Origin: Metallyticus violacea
Lineage: Eukaryota > Arthropoda > Insecta > Mantodea > Metallyticidae
NCBI GenBank assembly: GCA_030762175.1
Contig: CM060831.1
Coordinates: 67,810,001-67,874,000, forward strand
Direction: 5' to 3'
DNA length: 64,000 bases
Shown: positions 10,009 through 22,609 of the stretch, piece by piece
Numbering within the stretch: position 1 is the stretch's first letter
Layout of the letters: every line of letters begins with the position of its first letter
Program-made: the position numbers and the translations under genes
Notes under the pieces: model-generated
Seen by the model: the letters and a program-made list of their open reading frames with translations, nothing else
What the model was told of the DNA's origin: nothing
Database searches by the model: none

Positions 10009-12093
10009 ATTTGTATATTCCGACAATATAAATCAGCCTGTTTCATTTGAGCTGTAAATCAGGCACTGATTTTTCAACTTTTATGAAGTCCCCTGAACCA
10101 AGAAGAAACGTTGATTTGCTCAGTTGTGATCACAAAAACCTCGAATAATTTCACGTAAATAGCCGGATCTCATCATGATGCAAAAATATGCCTCTTGCGT
10201 AGGAACTTTCTCTGTGTTCTTTTGTTTCCTCCGCAATGACTATTTCTGTCTGGCTTGTTCCAAAGTTCCAAGTGACATTCTCTATGCAACATCTGCAGGG
10301 GTGTTAACGAATGGCTCTTAACTACGTGTTGTGCTCATGTCCGTTATTCATCACAACACGCACCTCTCTCTGCGCTCATTAACATAACAAGCCTCTTGTT
10401 TAGGAACGCTTTTGCACCCGTTAATTTCGCAACTCAACTTTCAACATTTATTCACCATATACATAACTGTGGCGGTACATTTTCCCTTTCCAAACTTTCA
10501 TCCTAACAAGGTTTTCCTGTTTTTGTAGTTTGGGGTCATCACACGTATACATTCGTACTTCATTTGTTTTGCATATTTCACGGCAGTGCTTTATAAATCA
10601 CAAATATTATGCAGACAAAGCTGTGAAAGCGATAAGTAGTTTATATTTAACAAACATGTTGAGGTGTATATAAGGAATAATAAAAAATATTTCACACGAC
10701 ACAGATACTTAATTTTAGTAATGGAATTGTTCCCACTGCATAAACTAACGTAATCAGGGTTTTCAGACTCGCAATTAGCTTATATTAGAATGTTTACAGA
10801 CTATGATTAAATAGTTTTTAAAATTATAATAACATTTTAGCTATTGAGAGCCACAATGTTGATGAAAGAATAAAAAAAAATTAATTAATAAAAAAGAACC
10901 TTAAAATTAAAATATTAGAATTAAATTTAGATCTTATATAATTTCGAATTTGTTTTCCAGTAAAGTAAACAGGTTTAAAGTAGTCATTACCTATGAAATG
11001 TGGACGCACCTATTGAAATATCTAATCCCATTAATTTCTAACCTACGAAAAACAATAAGATAAAATTTTTCGAAGTTATTTCATTGATAAATGTTGGCTA
11101 TTCCAAACTTTTAGCAAAACAAGAGAAAAATTGTGTAGCGTTAAAATAAAAATTCAATGTTCTTAAATTATAACAGCGGCATTAATTATAAGAAAAGACA
11201 TTATTTGGGTAGTGATAAGTAAAAAGGGCAAATAACGTTGAAAACTATATAATTTTAATACACAAGAAAGCATTATTGTAATATTACCTGTATTTTAGAT
11301 ATAGCACAGAAATAGCTTGCGATTTTGAAATATTTTTGTGGCAAGATAAATATTTTAGTTATACATAATGTTAATGATAAATAAAGTAATGCATAGTTAT
11401 TGAGGTTTACAATAAAATAAATTTCACAAATAGTGAAATACTACTCACTGCATACAGCAATATAAGATATATCTGTTACAGCGCATCTAATTTCCAAGTT
11501 CATGTTCTATAGGCAGCTCTAGTCTCTTTGAAAGTAGTGTGTAGTAGTCGTGCAGCTCCCCTCCCAAAGTGTTTATTTCTGTACCACCCCCACCTTCATG
11601 ATTATTGGTGAGCAGGTAAGACATAAGCAAAACACGCACAAAAGTAAGAAGCGGCCCAACCAACAGTCAGGAAACAGTCACGAGGGGGACGAGAGGGTGG
11701 GAACAGCTGGAAAATATGCACTACACGTACAGTGTACAAAGTTGTTGCAACGTTTTACAATGATGTAACTTAAAGCTTCAAGAATACTTCTCATCTTCCA
11801 TGGTCAATTGTAAAGCTAAGTTAAATTTCACTCCATTCAAAAATAGTTTTGTGAGCACGCCAGTCACGTCATGTACTTTATCATCCCATGTTTTATCTCC
11901 CTATTGTTAACATTACACAAAATTCATTACTGCTGTCCTGAAATAATGTAATTTGCATGAATGTTAATAAGGCATTGAATATTGGTGGAAATTAGATTTA
12001 TTTTAACATGTTAATTAATTCACTTAAGAGTACTGTAGCAGTTAATGGTAAGATAAATTAAAAATTATGTTTAATATTCCACACTGCATAGTG

Positions 12094-12097
<4 letters not shown>
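10009..12097. other. AT-rich sequence, nothing recognised
   Basis: No open frame above 72 codons. A modestly GC-richer patch lies at about 11530-11720 but holds no motif I recognise. Confidence 0.5.

Positions 12098-12141
<44 letters not shown>
12098..12141. repeat. (TA)n microsatellite
   Basis: About 22 uninterrupted TA units. Confidence 0.95.
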
Positions 12142-12144
<3 letters not shown>

Positions 12145-12327
12145 TCTTGTATTTTCATAAGAAATAAGGAATGTTTACGCGCTTAGTTTTTGCACTCTTG
12201 CTAATATTTTCCATTACTTATAGATACTGAATAAAATTTAGAAACAAAAAGCAAACTAAAATACAGATCCTTGTAAAGTGATGATTATTGCACAAGTTTT
12301 AACAGTTTCAATGATACGAGTACACGA

Positions 12328-12365
12328 ATAATAATAATAATAATAATAATAACAACAACAACAAA
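12328..12365. repeat. (AAT)n-(AAC)n microsatellite
   Basis: About eight TAA/AAT units are followed by five AAC units, an interrupted compound trinucleotide repeat. Confidence 0.9.
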
Positions 12366-12611
12366 TTCATGTATGTGTGTGTAGTGTATATGTTCCCTAT
12401 GCAAAATTAAACCGGTCGAACAGTTGAAACTTAGGCAAATTATTTAGACCTTAATATTTGGGGAAGTTTCATTATCTTAATTTTATTCCTTTAGTTCATG
12501 AAAAATCCAAGTTTTGAGTGTTCGATTAGAATCAAACTATATTTGTTCTTTAGCAAAAATAAAATATATATTATAGCCTTAAAGAAAATGTCTTCATCAC
12601 CACCAGGTAAT

Positions 12612-12616
<5 letters not shown>

Positions 12617-12657
<41 letters not shown>
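12617..12657. repeat. (TA)n microsatellite
   Basis: About 20 TA units. The poly-Ile/Tyr frames crossing it are artefacts. Confidence 0.95.
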
Positions 12658-12659
<2 letters not shown>

Positions 12660-12863
12660 CTTTCATCAGGAACTCTAGGAACCAAGAAGGATTAACTGCT
12701 ATTTCTATGCTCTCAATAAAGGAATAACTTAATAATAGTATGAGAGATTTCAACACTAAAGTCATTTTGAAGTTTGCTGCCAGAAAAATCAAAGAACGTA
12801 CTTCAACTACCACCTTTAATAAGTAAACCAATAACTTCATTACTTGTAGCATGCTATTTTATT

Positions 12864-12872
12864 ATATATATA

Positions 12873-12917
<45 letters not shown>
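12864..12917. repeat. (TA)n microsatellite
   Basis: About 23-24 TA units, with a short interrupted TATATATAGG lead-in just upstream. It is the third TA array within 820 bp. Confidence 0.95.
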
Positions 12918-12920
<3 letters not shown>

Positions 12921-13662
12921 TTCAACAAAGACTGATCCAAGAGTTTCTTCTGCAGCTGAGCTAAAGTCATTTTACCAGGTGGTTTATATTTTTAAATTTA
13001 TTTTCGTAAACTATTATTATCCATGCGCTCTAATTAAGCACACTACTTACTTCTTCGTTTCACTATTGTATCATTCATGCTCTGAACTTTCAATTTCTTC
13101 TATGTTTTCAGTTCTTCGTATCTCTTTCTGCTGTTTGGAGTCTTTTTCATTTTCTTTTTTAAGAATAAAAACTCTTTGCTCCATATAAACAAGTAGGAAG
13201 CCCACAGTTTTATATACATTTATTTTTATTTCTTTCCGAACTGTACTTGAATAATAGCATTACTTTCATTCAATTTTAGAGATACATCCCTTAATATAAT
13301 TATCGGAATTAAAGGACTTACGCAGGCAAGAATGTAACTTGTTGGGTTTATTTATTTTTCTCTGTTGGAGATTTTTAGCCATTTTGAAATCTTCAAGTGA
13401 CCGGGGTTGCGGTATCGCCTTAACGGTTTAATTTTGGAGTCATCTTCCTCTAGACCTTACCTAATTACTTTATTTGAAGTTCCCTCTATCCCTGGGTTTA
13501 ATTTTAGTGCCCTGTCTATTCATGAAACGCTTACCAGGTATTATTACCTGGGCCAGGAGAATTTAATAGTGGTAGTTTTAGAATGCATTCAAATAAATGC
13601 AACTGTCGCATGGGCCTTACGGCCGTACATGCTAATGTCGTCCTTATAGCAATCAAAAGCGT
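12918..13662. other. AT-rich sequence, nothing recognised
   Basis: Short serine/phenylalanine-rich frames only. A GC-richer patch at 13400-13640 (ending GGGCCTTACGGCCGTA) may be an old repeat, but it has no partner in the window. Confidence 0.4.
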
Positions 13663-13869
13663 ATACATACATACATACATACATACATACATACATACAT
13701 ACATACATACATACATACATACATACATACATACATACATACATACAGACAGACAGACAGACAGACAGACAGAGAGAGAGAGAGACAGACAGACATACAT
13801 ACATGCATACACACACATACATACATACACACATACATACACACATACACACATACATACATACATACA

Positions 13870-13903
<34 letters not shown>

Positions 13904-13913
13904 CATACATACA
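13663..13913. repeat. (CATA)n-(CAGA)n-(GA)n-(CATA)n compound microsatellite
   Basis: About 85 bases of CATA units pass into CAGA units, a GA run, more CAGA, and then mixed CATA/CACA units. The whole array is about 250 bp. It generates long open frames of Tyr/Met/Cys/Val on one strand and Ile/His/Thr on the other; none is a gene. Confidence 0.95.
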
Positions 13914-13984
13914 AATCTACAACTCGACGGTCTGTGAGAACTATTTAAGGAGGGTTTAAGATGTTTAAAATGTATGGATATGAT

Positions 13985-14215
13985 GAAGATAATGAATGAC
14001 GTTTTCAATGGGAGGCCATATCCAGAGGAATGGACATCGTTAATTATGTGTCCAATATTTAAAAAAGGGAGCCCCAAAATACCGGATAATTATAGGGGGG
14101 GGTGACACTTCTTGCGGCAATGAGAAAAAATTATTGCAAAAATTTTATGTGAGAATTAGACAATGGGTATTAGAATACAACACATTTTCAAAATTCCAAG
14201 CAGGAGAACATAAAC
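13985..14215 (+). pseudogene. Non-LTR retrotransposon reverse transcriptase fragment
   Basis: Translation of 13987-14101 reads through PYPEEWTSLIMCPIFKKGSP and then IPDNYRG, the classic N-terminal reverse transcriptase block of LINE-type elements (a P-x-x-W near I-x-P-I-x-K-K-G, followed by P-x-N-Y-R). After a run of seven G at 14095-14101 the frame shifts, and homology continues as a YCK-like stretch, then LEYNTFSKFQAG near 14170-14205, matching the following FQAGFR-type block of the family. No catalytic YxDD block is present and the fragment is cut at both ends. A family-C repeat follows at once. I cannot assign a clade. Confidence 0.7.
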
Positions 14216-14221
14216 ACATAT

Positions 14222-14620
14222 GGGAAACCAAGCGGGGTGGTTCAGGCGGTAACAATTTGGAGTCACATGGGAGAGCTTCCGTATTTAAATACCTTGGGGC
14301 TGCCATTCTGACCTTGGTTTGTTTCAGATTTTCCTGGTGACTGAAAATCTTCTTTCTTCTTCTACGAATTTTCCGCTTTTCCTTTTCATACATTTCATTC
14401 CGTTGGTTCTGCTGCAAGTAGAAAGTGCCATGAAAACATAGGCTAGTGCTGCGTGACAGTGGCTTGTACTTTGGAAAGGATAGATCTTAGTTTACGCCCA
14501 TAGATCCTAATCGCCCGATATCTCCCTTACTTATATCTTCCTCTTCGCAGGGCTCCCACTGGGCGCGTAGGAACAAACGGCCAGCCGCTGAGCAAGGCCT
14601 AAGTAGCAAAATATTCTTCT
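14222..14620 (+). mobile_element. Interspersed repeat, family C (SINE-like), copy 2
   Basis: The tRNA-like head GGGGTGGTTCAGGCGGTAAC is followed by CTGCCATTCTGACCTTGGTT, TTTTCCTGGTGACTGAAAAT, a block with GTGACAGTGGCTTGTACTTT, and the 3' blocks ACTGGGCGCGTAGGAACAAA and CCAGCCGCTGAGCAAGGCC. These appear in the same order in copies at 4.8, 15.6 (5' half only) and 38.3 kb. Confidence 0.65.
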
Positions 14621-15500
14621 ACGCACTTAACAATTACCCACATCAAATATCTTCATGTTCTTTATTTTTCCCTAATGGAATGGGAAGGTACCGAAAGGAT
14701 CGAATATCCCATCTCCCTATCTGAATGCAATTTTATATCTGACGGTATTTCCAAAACATTATGTTCATCAATTAAATATAAGATTCGTAAAGAGGGAAAG
14801 ACAATGAAAATTAAAAAGTTTAAAGGAAACCAATGTAAAAATAACAACAAATACTCTCCATTATATCCTCTTATCGAACATAACAATATGAGTCATACTT
14901 TTACTGAAAAAAATTAACAGTTGGACGGAAAAAATGAGGCAATTATTAGGGTTAAACTAAAAATGTATGCATTTTGTAAGTCACAATAAACTCGGATATA
15001 AATAAATACACCACCTAATGAAGAAGCTACATGCTGTATAACAAAGAAGTGACAATGAGTGTTTGTTGAGATTCTTTCGTTTCACCAATGACATGGCCTG
15101 AAACATCTGTTGAATATAAATTAGCTTTTGCAATTTGGATCCCAAAAGGATATACGCATTCATTAGGGCACATTACTGAACTGAAAAGAACAAACAAATG
15201 CAAATCCATGTCAATGCTGAACTGTGTTCACCACGTTTTATAGCTACGGCTTTGATTCCAGAATAAATGGCCAATTGTATATTTTTCTCTGTTTTGTTTC
15301 ATCGCGTTTTATGACATCTCTTCGTCTTTAATGCAGCTATTGGAATTTCACTGCTCATTTTCGTGTCATTTTCAGTTCCACGCAGTTCGGCCAGCTACAT
15401 TCGTTATAAATTTTGTAATATCGGAAATGCTGAAATAAATGACACTAAAGGTGACGTACACAATTTGCCGGAAAATCGTAGCTTTTTTATTTTTATTTAA
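14621..15500. other. AT-rich sequence, nothing recognised
   Basis: Frames on both strands are at most 80 codons and show no domain. No repeat partner was found. Confidence 0.45.
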
Positions 15501-15501
15501 A

Positions 15502-15565
15502 GCAGTGGCTCTAGCACTATCAGTGGTGCGCTCGGTTCGATTCGTGAGAGGGACAGGAAGAGAGA
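15502..15565 (+). mobile_element. Possible tRNA-like SINE head
   Basis: GCAGTGGCTCTAGCACTATC followed by CTCGGTTCGATTCGTGAG resembles an A-box and B-box at tRNA spacing. No body or A-tail is clear. It may be a separate, very old SINE. Confidence 0.25.
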
Positions 15566-15609
15566 ATGTTAGACAACTTTAAGTGTGATGTTTGCTCTTT
15601 AATTTTTTT

Positions 15610-15815
15610 TTACCTAGCGTACAGTTACGCTTTGGACTTGCATTCGTGAGGTCCAAAGTTCAAAACTCTTTGGCTTGGCCATCCTAACATTGGCCTTTTT
15701 CTCTGGTTTTCCCTGGTGACTTAGACGAATATTACGCCCTCCCATTTTCATATTTCACTCTGTTCTATTACATGGAGGGAAGTGCCAATGTATCACACCG
15801 CACTTGACAGTATTT
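15610..15815 (+). mobile_element. Interspersed repeat, family C, copy 3 (5' part)
   Basis: CTTGCATTCGTGAGGTCCAA, GGCCATCCTAACATTGGCC, TTTCCCTGGTGACTTAGACG and TTACATGGAGGGAAGTGCCA line up with the corresponding blocks of copies 2 and 4. The 3' half is missing. Confidence 0.6.
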
Positions 15816-17530
15816 CTTTTCTTCATATTAACAATGAAACAATCATGCAAGCTATGCTGTACATCTTCTTACGTAAATAATAATAATATTAAAAGAAACA
15901 TACACAAATATTTTATTTTTACTATTAACTTTTTTCGAGATTTAAGAATATATCGAAATAAAACAGAGAAACCGGCATTAACTGTTGCTATATTTGCTGA
16001 TGCTTTCTTTTTTAACTATTTAACCCCCACACCAACTGCAACAAATTAGAGACAATAATTTGATGATCAAAAAATCCCGAAATCCGCAAGCATATTATCT
16101 GATAATCGCATTTTCATATGAGGGAATTCCCTCTTTATCCCCACTCAGAAAATTGACCCCAGAAATTCTAACTAGCTTCAAAATAATAGTTTAATGAAGT
16201 TTAAAGAAATAAACTATTATTTTAGAACACATTTCATCGCAATTAATTTTAAAAACAGTTATTCTCACCGTAGATGCTTAATAAACATGCCATTTACAAA
16301 AATGAGGTTAGGTGGCCCCTATATAAATAGCTGTTCAAATTTACACAGACTTATTTCTGATAGAATGATGAATAATAACTTAACCGAATACATAATCACT
16401 GCTAACTGGGAATAATCTCCACAAATTGTAATTTCTTAAAATTCACAGCTACCCCCCAATAATAAGATAAAATATATAGCATATGTAACAGAACAGATTG
16501 ATTAATGCTGAATTCACTGTTTGATATGCATAGATTCTGAATTTTTAGGTATTATTGCTGGGAAAGCTATGATTAGCACATCGAAATCCCGCCCTTAGCC
16601 ATCATGCGCCTCTCTATTAGCAGCTCCCCAATTGTCCTCACGAGGCTGGGTGAACACTTTCCAGACCTCTCTAACTTATTGTTAGAACTTTTCTAAGTAG
16701 GTATCGAGGATCAAATCTGGAACCTTCTGGACAGTGTCCAACAATACTGACTACCAGAGGTTCAGTTTTATATTAATAACCTCAATTTTTAAACCTAAAC
16801 TTTCATAATCAAAGAAATTGTACCCACGTTTATTTGCAAGCTTTCTGTCCAATTCACCTGGCGTTCTAAAATTAATTTAATATACTTCAGATAGCAAAAA
16901 TGATGATAAATATGAGCCCACTCTAAACAACATCTCAACTCAATATTATATTACACTTTGAGGGGAGAAAAATCGATGGAAATGACAAGCTAGAAAAATG
17001 GGATCAGAAAATCGTGAAGTAGGGCTTAATGAGCTCCCCAGAAAGGACATGATTTATGTGCTTATATCGCATGCCGGTTAACCCTTACCTTAGTGGTAGG
17101 GATGACACATGACACTAACACTTCTCTTCTTGACTAGCCATAACGTTGGCTGGAGTGTTCGTCTTTTTCTGTAACAGAAAAATATTCATACATTACAATT
17201 ATTAGAGCTACTGTCATTTGTAAGGTAACAGAAAAAGTTATTTAAAACTTTAATTAAATGCATATATTTATTCATTAACTATGAAGTTAAATATACAGAC
17301 AGGGTTATAAAAAAACTGATTCATTTACTTTATTAAATGGCTGTGTCACTTAACACTCCGAAGTCAAACACCATTTCTATTTAATTGAATGTATAATAAA
17401 TAAAACACGAGGATAAATTAAAAGGTTAACGCAATGATCTACATATTGCAATGCAGTTCCTAATCATGCTTTAGAAACAAACTTTGCCAATGCAATTAAG
17501 ATCAGTTCAATTATAATCAAATTACATCTG
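15816..17530. other. AT-rich sequence, nothing recognised
   Basis: No open frame above 81 codons and no repeat structure was identified. Confidence 0.45.
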
Positions 17531-17541
17531 TTCTTTAGAAA

Positions 17542-17839
17542 AAATTGTTGATTTGGTTTATTTATGACGCTCTTTAACATCTCAGGTCATCAGCATCCCA
17601 TCAGTTCAGGGCGTGAAACGGCCGATAAATTTTGCTCAGAGGTCTCTTCTTTCAGGCTTGAGGTTCTTTTACTTGCCGTAAATCTACAACGCGGAACCCA
17701 CGGCTTTATTTCTCTTCCGAAGGAAATCACACTTAGGATTTTTACGCCCGAAAAAACCCATCGGTCCTGGCCGGGTTTGAACCCGAGATCTTGGATTTAG
17801 AAGGCAAGCATGGTTACCACTACACCACCAGGACCGACT
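17542..17839 (-). mobile_element. tRNA-derived SINE, family A, copy 1
   Basis: Read on the minus strand it starts GTCGGTCCTGGTGGTGTAGT and continues through a B box (GGGTTTGAACCCGGCCAGGA). The acceptor-like GGTCCTGG pairs with CCAGGACC, so the tRNA fold is largely kept. The body has CCTTCGGAAG and CGTTTCACGCCCTGA blocks and ends near CATAAATAAACC. The target duplication TTCTTTAGAAA is exact: 17531-17541 and 17840-17850. The small plus-strand frame across it is meaningless. Confidence 0.9.
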
Positions 17840-17850
17840 TTCTTTAGAAA

Positions 17851-18180
17851 CAAACAGATATTTTAGCCTTAAAACCTCATTAACACTTTAGGTCATGCTG
17901 TTTTATCATTTTGTTCGTTTCTGAGGCGGACAACAAAATTAAACCGGCTCTGAAAACCTTGAAAGACGATCCACGCCTGTTTGAACAAAAACTGCCACAA
18001 CATCGTAAAATACAGAAAAAAAATGCATGCAGTAAATTGTATTTTTATGGATTGTAGTTTTAAGGATTAATAGGAGCGCGGCAAATTGTGGGGTGAAAAA
18101 AGAGTTTGGCAGTTTTGGTGACACAGTATTTTTAAAATCATGGCTAACAAATACTGCTTAGACTTAAAACGGGGGCAGAC
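17851..18180. other. Unrecognised sequence
   Basis: Nothing recognised. It may belong to the decayed retrotransposon whose C-terminus follows, but the frames are broken. Confidence 0.3.
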
Positions 18181-18307
18181 ACAAAGCTAAAATTCATTTG
18201 CTATCAAAACAATTGAAAAACCTGAAACCGGGAATTGGCAGAAGGAATGTTTGGAGAAAAGTTTGAAGGAAATTAATTGATATTGAAAGGCAGGCGGAGG
18301 AAGCTGA

Positions 18308-18559
18308 GTGTTCCAACAAAGTTTCACTGGAATTGCAATCAAGATTGCAAGAATGTGTCCTATGTGTGGTAAAAAGGAAAATTGGGTACGCGTTCTTACA
18401 GAATGTGAAGCTACAGAGTGCTGGAGGTCGCAGATTCTCTCCGAAAACTTTGTGAAGTCGGTTTGTCTAAATTCGATATTGGAAAAGAATAATTGGCAGG
18501 GGCTATGTATTAGAAAGATAAGATGGACAAGAGTAAATCTCTGGCTACAAAGGAAATAA
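18308..18559 (+). pseudogene. Probable C-terminal fragment of a non-LTR retrotransposon ORF
   Basis: The frame contains MCPMCGKKENWVRVLTECEA, then CWRSQILSENF. A Cys-x2-Cys followed by a Trp-containing spacer and Cys is the usual zinc-binding tail downstream of the reverse transcriptase or RNase H of many insect LINEs. The stop is natural (TAA at 18557-18559). No reverse transcriptase blocks lie upstream; 18120-18300 is frame-broken. The assignment rests on family resemblance only. Confidence 0.45.
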
Positions 18560-21500
18560 GCAAATAATGTACTTATTAATTTCAAATTTACCACCATTAT
18601 TTTCTTTATTTTCTGGTATTAATAGGTATGTATTGAATTAAGTATTTCTCTTGTTTAGTCCTGTAAGATGATTGTTAATTGCAACTTTTTTCCGCCATGG
18701 CTGGGGAAGGGACATTTCCTAACCATTTTAGTACATGAAAGTGCTTGTATTATATAATTCTGCATGTTTCGTGTTTTTTCAACATCGATTATGTGCAAAT
18801 AGTAGGACGAGCGGTCTGGATAGACCTGACTCTAGATAGGTCTATGAAATTTATGTATTTGGAAAAAATATTATTGAAATAAATTCACTTACTACTAGAA
18901 AAATTATATTGAAGGATCTCTGATCAAATGTGACGAAGATTTATGAAGAGGTTGGCATTTCAGATTAAGGGAATTATCAGACTTTAATGGAGTATTTAGG
19001 AATAAAAATTATCGTGATGCGATTTCTAATATCTAATATCTGGTTGTAATTTTTGTACACATCAGAAATAAAACTGTAGCCTCAACAATAGAAATATGGC
19101 GATTCTCCACCACTTAAGAAAGACAGGTGTTGCAGGCAGCTGGAGAGATGGGTAATTAGAGGAATGTGTCGATTACGCAACTACAAATATTGTGCTTTCG
19201 TTAACGCATGAAAATGAACCTAATCTTAAGTATTTGAACTGATTGTACATATGCAGTTGCAATGTTTTACTTGACAGATAAATTCCTCTCTCTCCGCATA
19301 CGTCGCTAGACATCTCTCCAGCTCCCAGCAGCACCTATAGATTTTTGAAATGGGATGCTAAAGGGATTTTACTGTTAAGACTTCTCTTACAACAAATGAG
19401 GCGATATTAGGCTCATTTGTCTAATTTTGCTCCATCAGACTTTTATCTCTGCTCAAAGTCAAAAAAGTATAAATAAAGACTTTGAAACATCGACAAATTG
19501 TTTGAAAGAGTTAAAGCTTTTTCTTTCTTTTTTCCCGAGCATATTTCAAATTACCCTTGCAGCGTATAATAACTTTTGAATGCTAAAACAACAAGCTAAA
19601 TTTCTATTGATGTATGCTAAACTAAAACAAGATATTGTATTATTTATTTTAACATAAAGCAAGGACTATCAAGATCACTGTTCTGCACATGCTAAAGAGA
19701 TTTTAAGGATGTATCATAAAATCAAAGAAACCAGCTACTAGCAATATTCAGGATACTGAAATTATAAGGATAAATGCAAAGGAGGATATTTTTTATTCGG
19801 TCTATTGTCGAAAACTATCCAATTCACACCTGTATCATGTTAAACACATACATACTTCATATCTAAATAATTTACTAACGTATTTTAATACAAAACAAAC
19901 TCAATATTATTTATCTTTAAAAATTAAAATAAATGTATTATTTTGTGGACACCCTTTACAGCAATAAATAAACTTAAAAAAGTATTGGTAAATGATTAGC
20001 AATGTACAATATTATGTCCTATGTTTGATACGCGACTTAAGGATTCCTTACAAGAATTATGATTTTTATGTAGTTGATTACGGTAAAAAATAATTCTTTG
20101 ATTTTAAAGTAATCATGACTTGCAATGGTGGTTTAAGAACAGAAAAATTGTAATTTGCTATCAGATAAAAATGCAGCAATCTGGCAAACATTACTGAACC
20201 CGTTAAGAATAACTTATATAATAAACATGCTTGTCTGCAATTTACACATATAGACGTATAAATGACCAGCACTTATCCCTTTTAACTTTGAATATTACTC
20301 TTAACCAGTACTTGCTTACAATTGAACAAATGAAAGTTTAACGACTAAATTATTAACAAAATAAAAATTTAAATATTTTACGAAGTGCTAGCCCAACATT
20401 TTATGCACACAAAAGCTAAAGATCAATTTGAAATGTTCAATGTACATTACAATTTCTGTTGCCTTGCCCAGTGGCTGAAGCCTGGAAGAGTGTAACGAAA
20501 TTTAGTAGTGTCCAAAAGGATCCAACCCCGATGAAAGCACGTTTAATAGGCCGGATAAAGTTGTGACGTCATGGCATCTCCTACTTCCACGTTAGTGTAA
20601 ACCAATGAAAGAAAGGGCACAGGGAGCAGGTTGCAACATGGGTAGAAAAGTGAGAGGTAAGAAAAGAGGTAATTGGCACAAATGTACACTAACAGCACAG
20701 ACTCTTATCTTCTACCCAAAATTGCAATGAAAACATATTATCTTAATTAAGAATGAAAAAGCATGAACTGTTTAAAGTTACACTAAAAAATTAACAAGCT
20801 TAATGAAAAATGAGATTAAATGAATTACCCTTTTCGTTCACGACTTAAGATTGCCAAAACAATTAATCATACATTAACTCTCTTTCAACATTGGAAACAG
20901 ATATTTTCTTTATTCAGGTGAAACGTTTTGCTGTTATTAATCACTATCTTGTAAAATGTTATGTATTTCACGTAGTTTAAAACATATACCAGCGATCTGC
21001 AAAAATCATACAGAGCCCTCTGAAATCAGCGTTTTGATGCTGTCATAGCATTGCGATACAAGCGAGTAGGACTGTATAGGTAAGGCGTCGCCCAATCATG
21101 TGCACCATTAAACTATGAAATGTGTTGCATCGTGCTTGTGTTGGAGACGGGTAATCTATGAAAGGAGAGGAGGCATAGAGAGAAAACGAGAGAATTTTTA
21201 TATTTCAAGTGGGATTTTATTTCCCTGGCGTGTTTCTTTGGAAGCGATAGCTCTGGGGAGGAGAAGTGGGAGCAAATGGCGAAGGTGTGCATCTCTTACC
21301 ATAAATCGACTGGAAGCCACGTAAAGAAAACAAGAAGTGTCGTTTGCCGTAAACATCTCTTTAAAATATTGGCGAAATGAAGTCACTTCTTTCACTGGAT
21401 TTGTAATGCTATAAAGCATTTGCGGGAACATTTTTCGTTGTCTGTTACTCTAAGCATAAATTCCTGAGTTACTGCAAGATTTCGATGTACCTTTGGAGTT

Positions 21501-22360
21501 TGGGCTACTGTATAAAAAAACTGATAAATAATAATGTGTTATATGAGGCAAAGCACAGCTTTTGTAAACTTTATTTTTTAATTTATAGCAAACTGAGGGA
21601 TTTTAGCAAATTATTTATCTCTTTAAGGGTAAATGATAAAAAAAATTCAGGGAAGTTTTAAAGGAATGCATGGAGAAAAGAATATAAAATTCATAAACTA
21701 CAGAAGATAATTTAGAGAGGATAATCTTATTATTATAAGAAAAATTTCAACAAAAATGAAAAAGAGGTAGAAAATTTAACAAAAAGGAACGAGAATAAAT
21801 ATAACTTACGAAACATTTTATTCAGCCTTATCGTGCGCTTGTTTAGCGAAGATAATTTTAAAAAAAAGGTAAAACACTCCTATTTAAAACTGATTAAAAA
21901 TTTGTTACAGCTTTAATCTTAAAAACTTTACCCTTTAAAAGATTTCTTTTAAAATAAGAGAGAAAGAAAATTAAATGGGAGATGAATGAACCTTACGGCG
22001 CCATATGCCCCATCTACCAGTAGTCCACGCAAGCATACACAGCATCAAACCTACCATTCCCTGAGACCATGATCCCAAAGTGATGAGAGGAAATGATAAC
22101 TAGAAGCCCAAGGTTGCAGAAAATAAGGAATGTCCACTAGAACAGACACATGCCATGGCCTTTATGCAATGATCAAGAGGGAAGGGAAAGCGCAAATGAA
22201 ATTAAATCGGGAAAATGGAATATCTCGTAATTGATCGCAGCACCGAAATTCAAAAGATGATTCGGAATATTAGAAGCAAATAAATATGCTATATATAAGT
22301 TAACTATCAAACTGACTTCTTTTAATGTAAAAGTTGTGGAATTCTGAACAATATGTAGCT
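18560..22360. other. AT-rich sequence, nothing recognised
   Basis: No open frame above 83 codons beyond the fragment before it. GC-richer patches at 20500-20640 and 21110-21330 carry small frames (69-77 codons) without recognisable domains. Confidence 0.45.
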
Positions 22361-22569
22361 TATACTAACAGACATAAAATATTCAAAATGGATATGCAGC
22401 TAAAATTAACTCTTGAAAAGTAAAATTACCAAACCAGAACCAAACGCAGGAACATTCTTAATCTCGCTAGGAAGGAAACTTAATATAGTTCTATAGTTAC
22501 TATTTGATACGCATAAAGCGTTAATTTTAGCTGCATATCGATTTTGAATATTTTATGTCTGTTAGTATA
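22361..22569. repeat. Long near-perfect inverted repeat (hairpin)
   Basis: The 50 bases at 22361-22410 are the reverse complement of 22520-22569 with one mismatch. The arms are separated by 109 bases. A weaker match extends the arms outward to CTGAACAATAT on the left (22344) and ATATTGTTCAG on the right (22604). No TA or other target duplication was obvious, so it may be a foldback element, a MITE or an inverted duplication. Confidence 0.9.
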
Positions 22570-22609
22570 CTTAACATATATGGTTATATACCTATATTGT
22601 TCAGTATTA

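Noticed and set aside
13531..14077. Frames of 85-162 codons rich in Tyr-Val-Cys-Met or His-Thr-Ile
   Set aside because: Period-4 translation of the CATA/CAGA array; not protein-coding.
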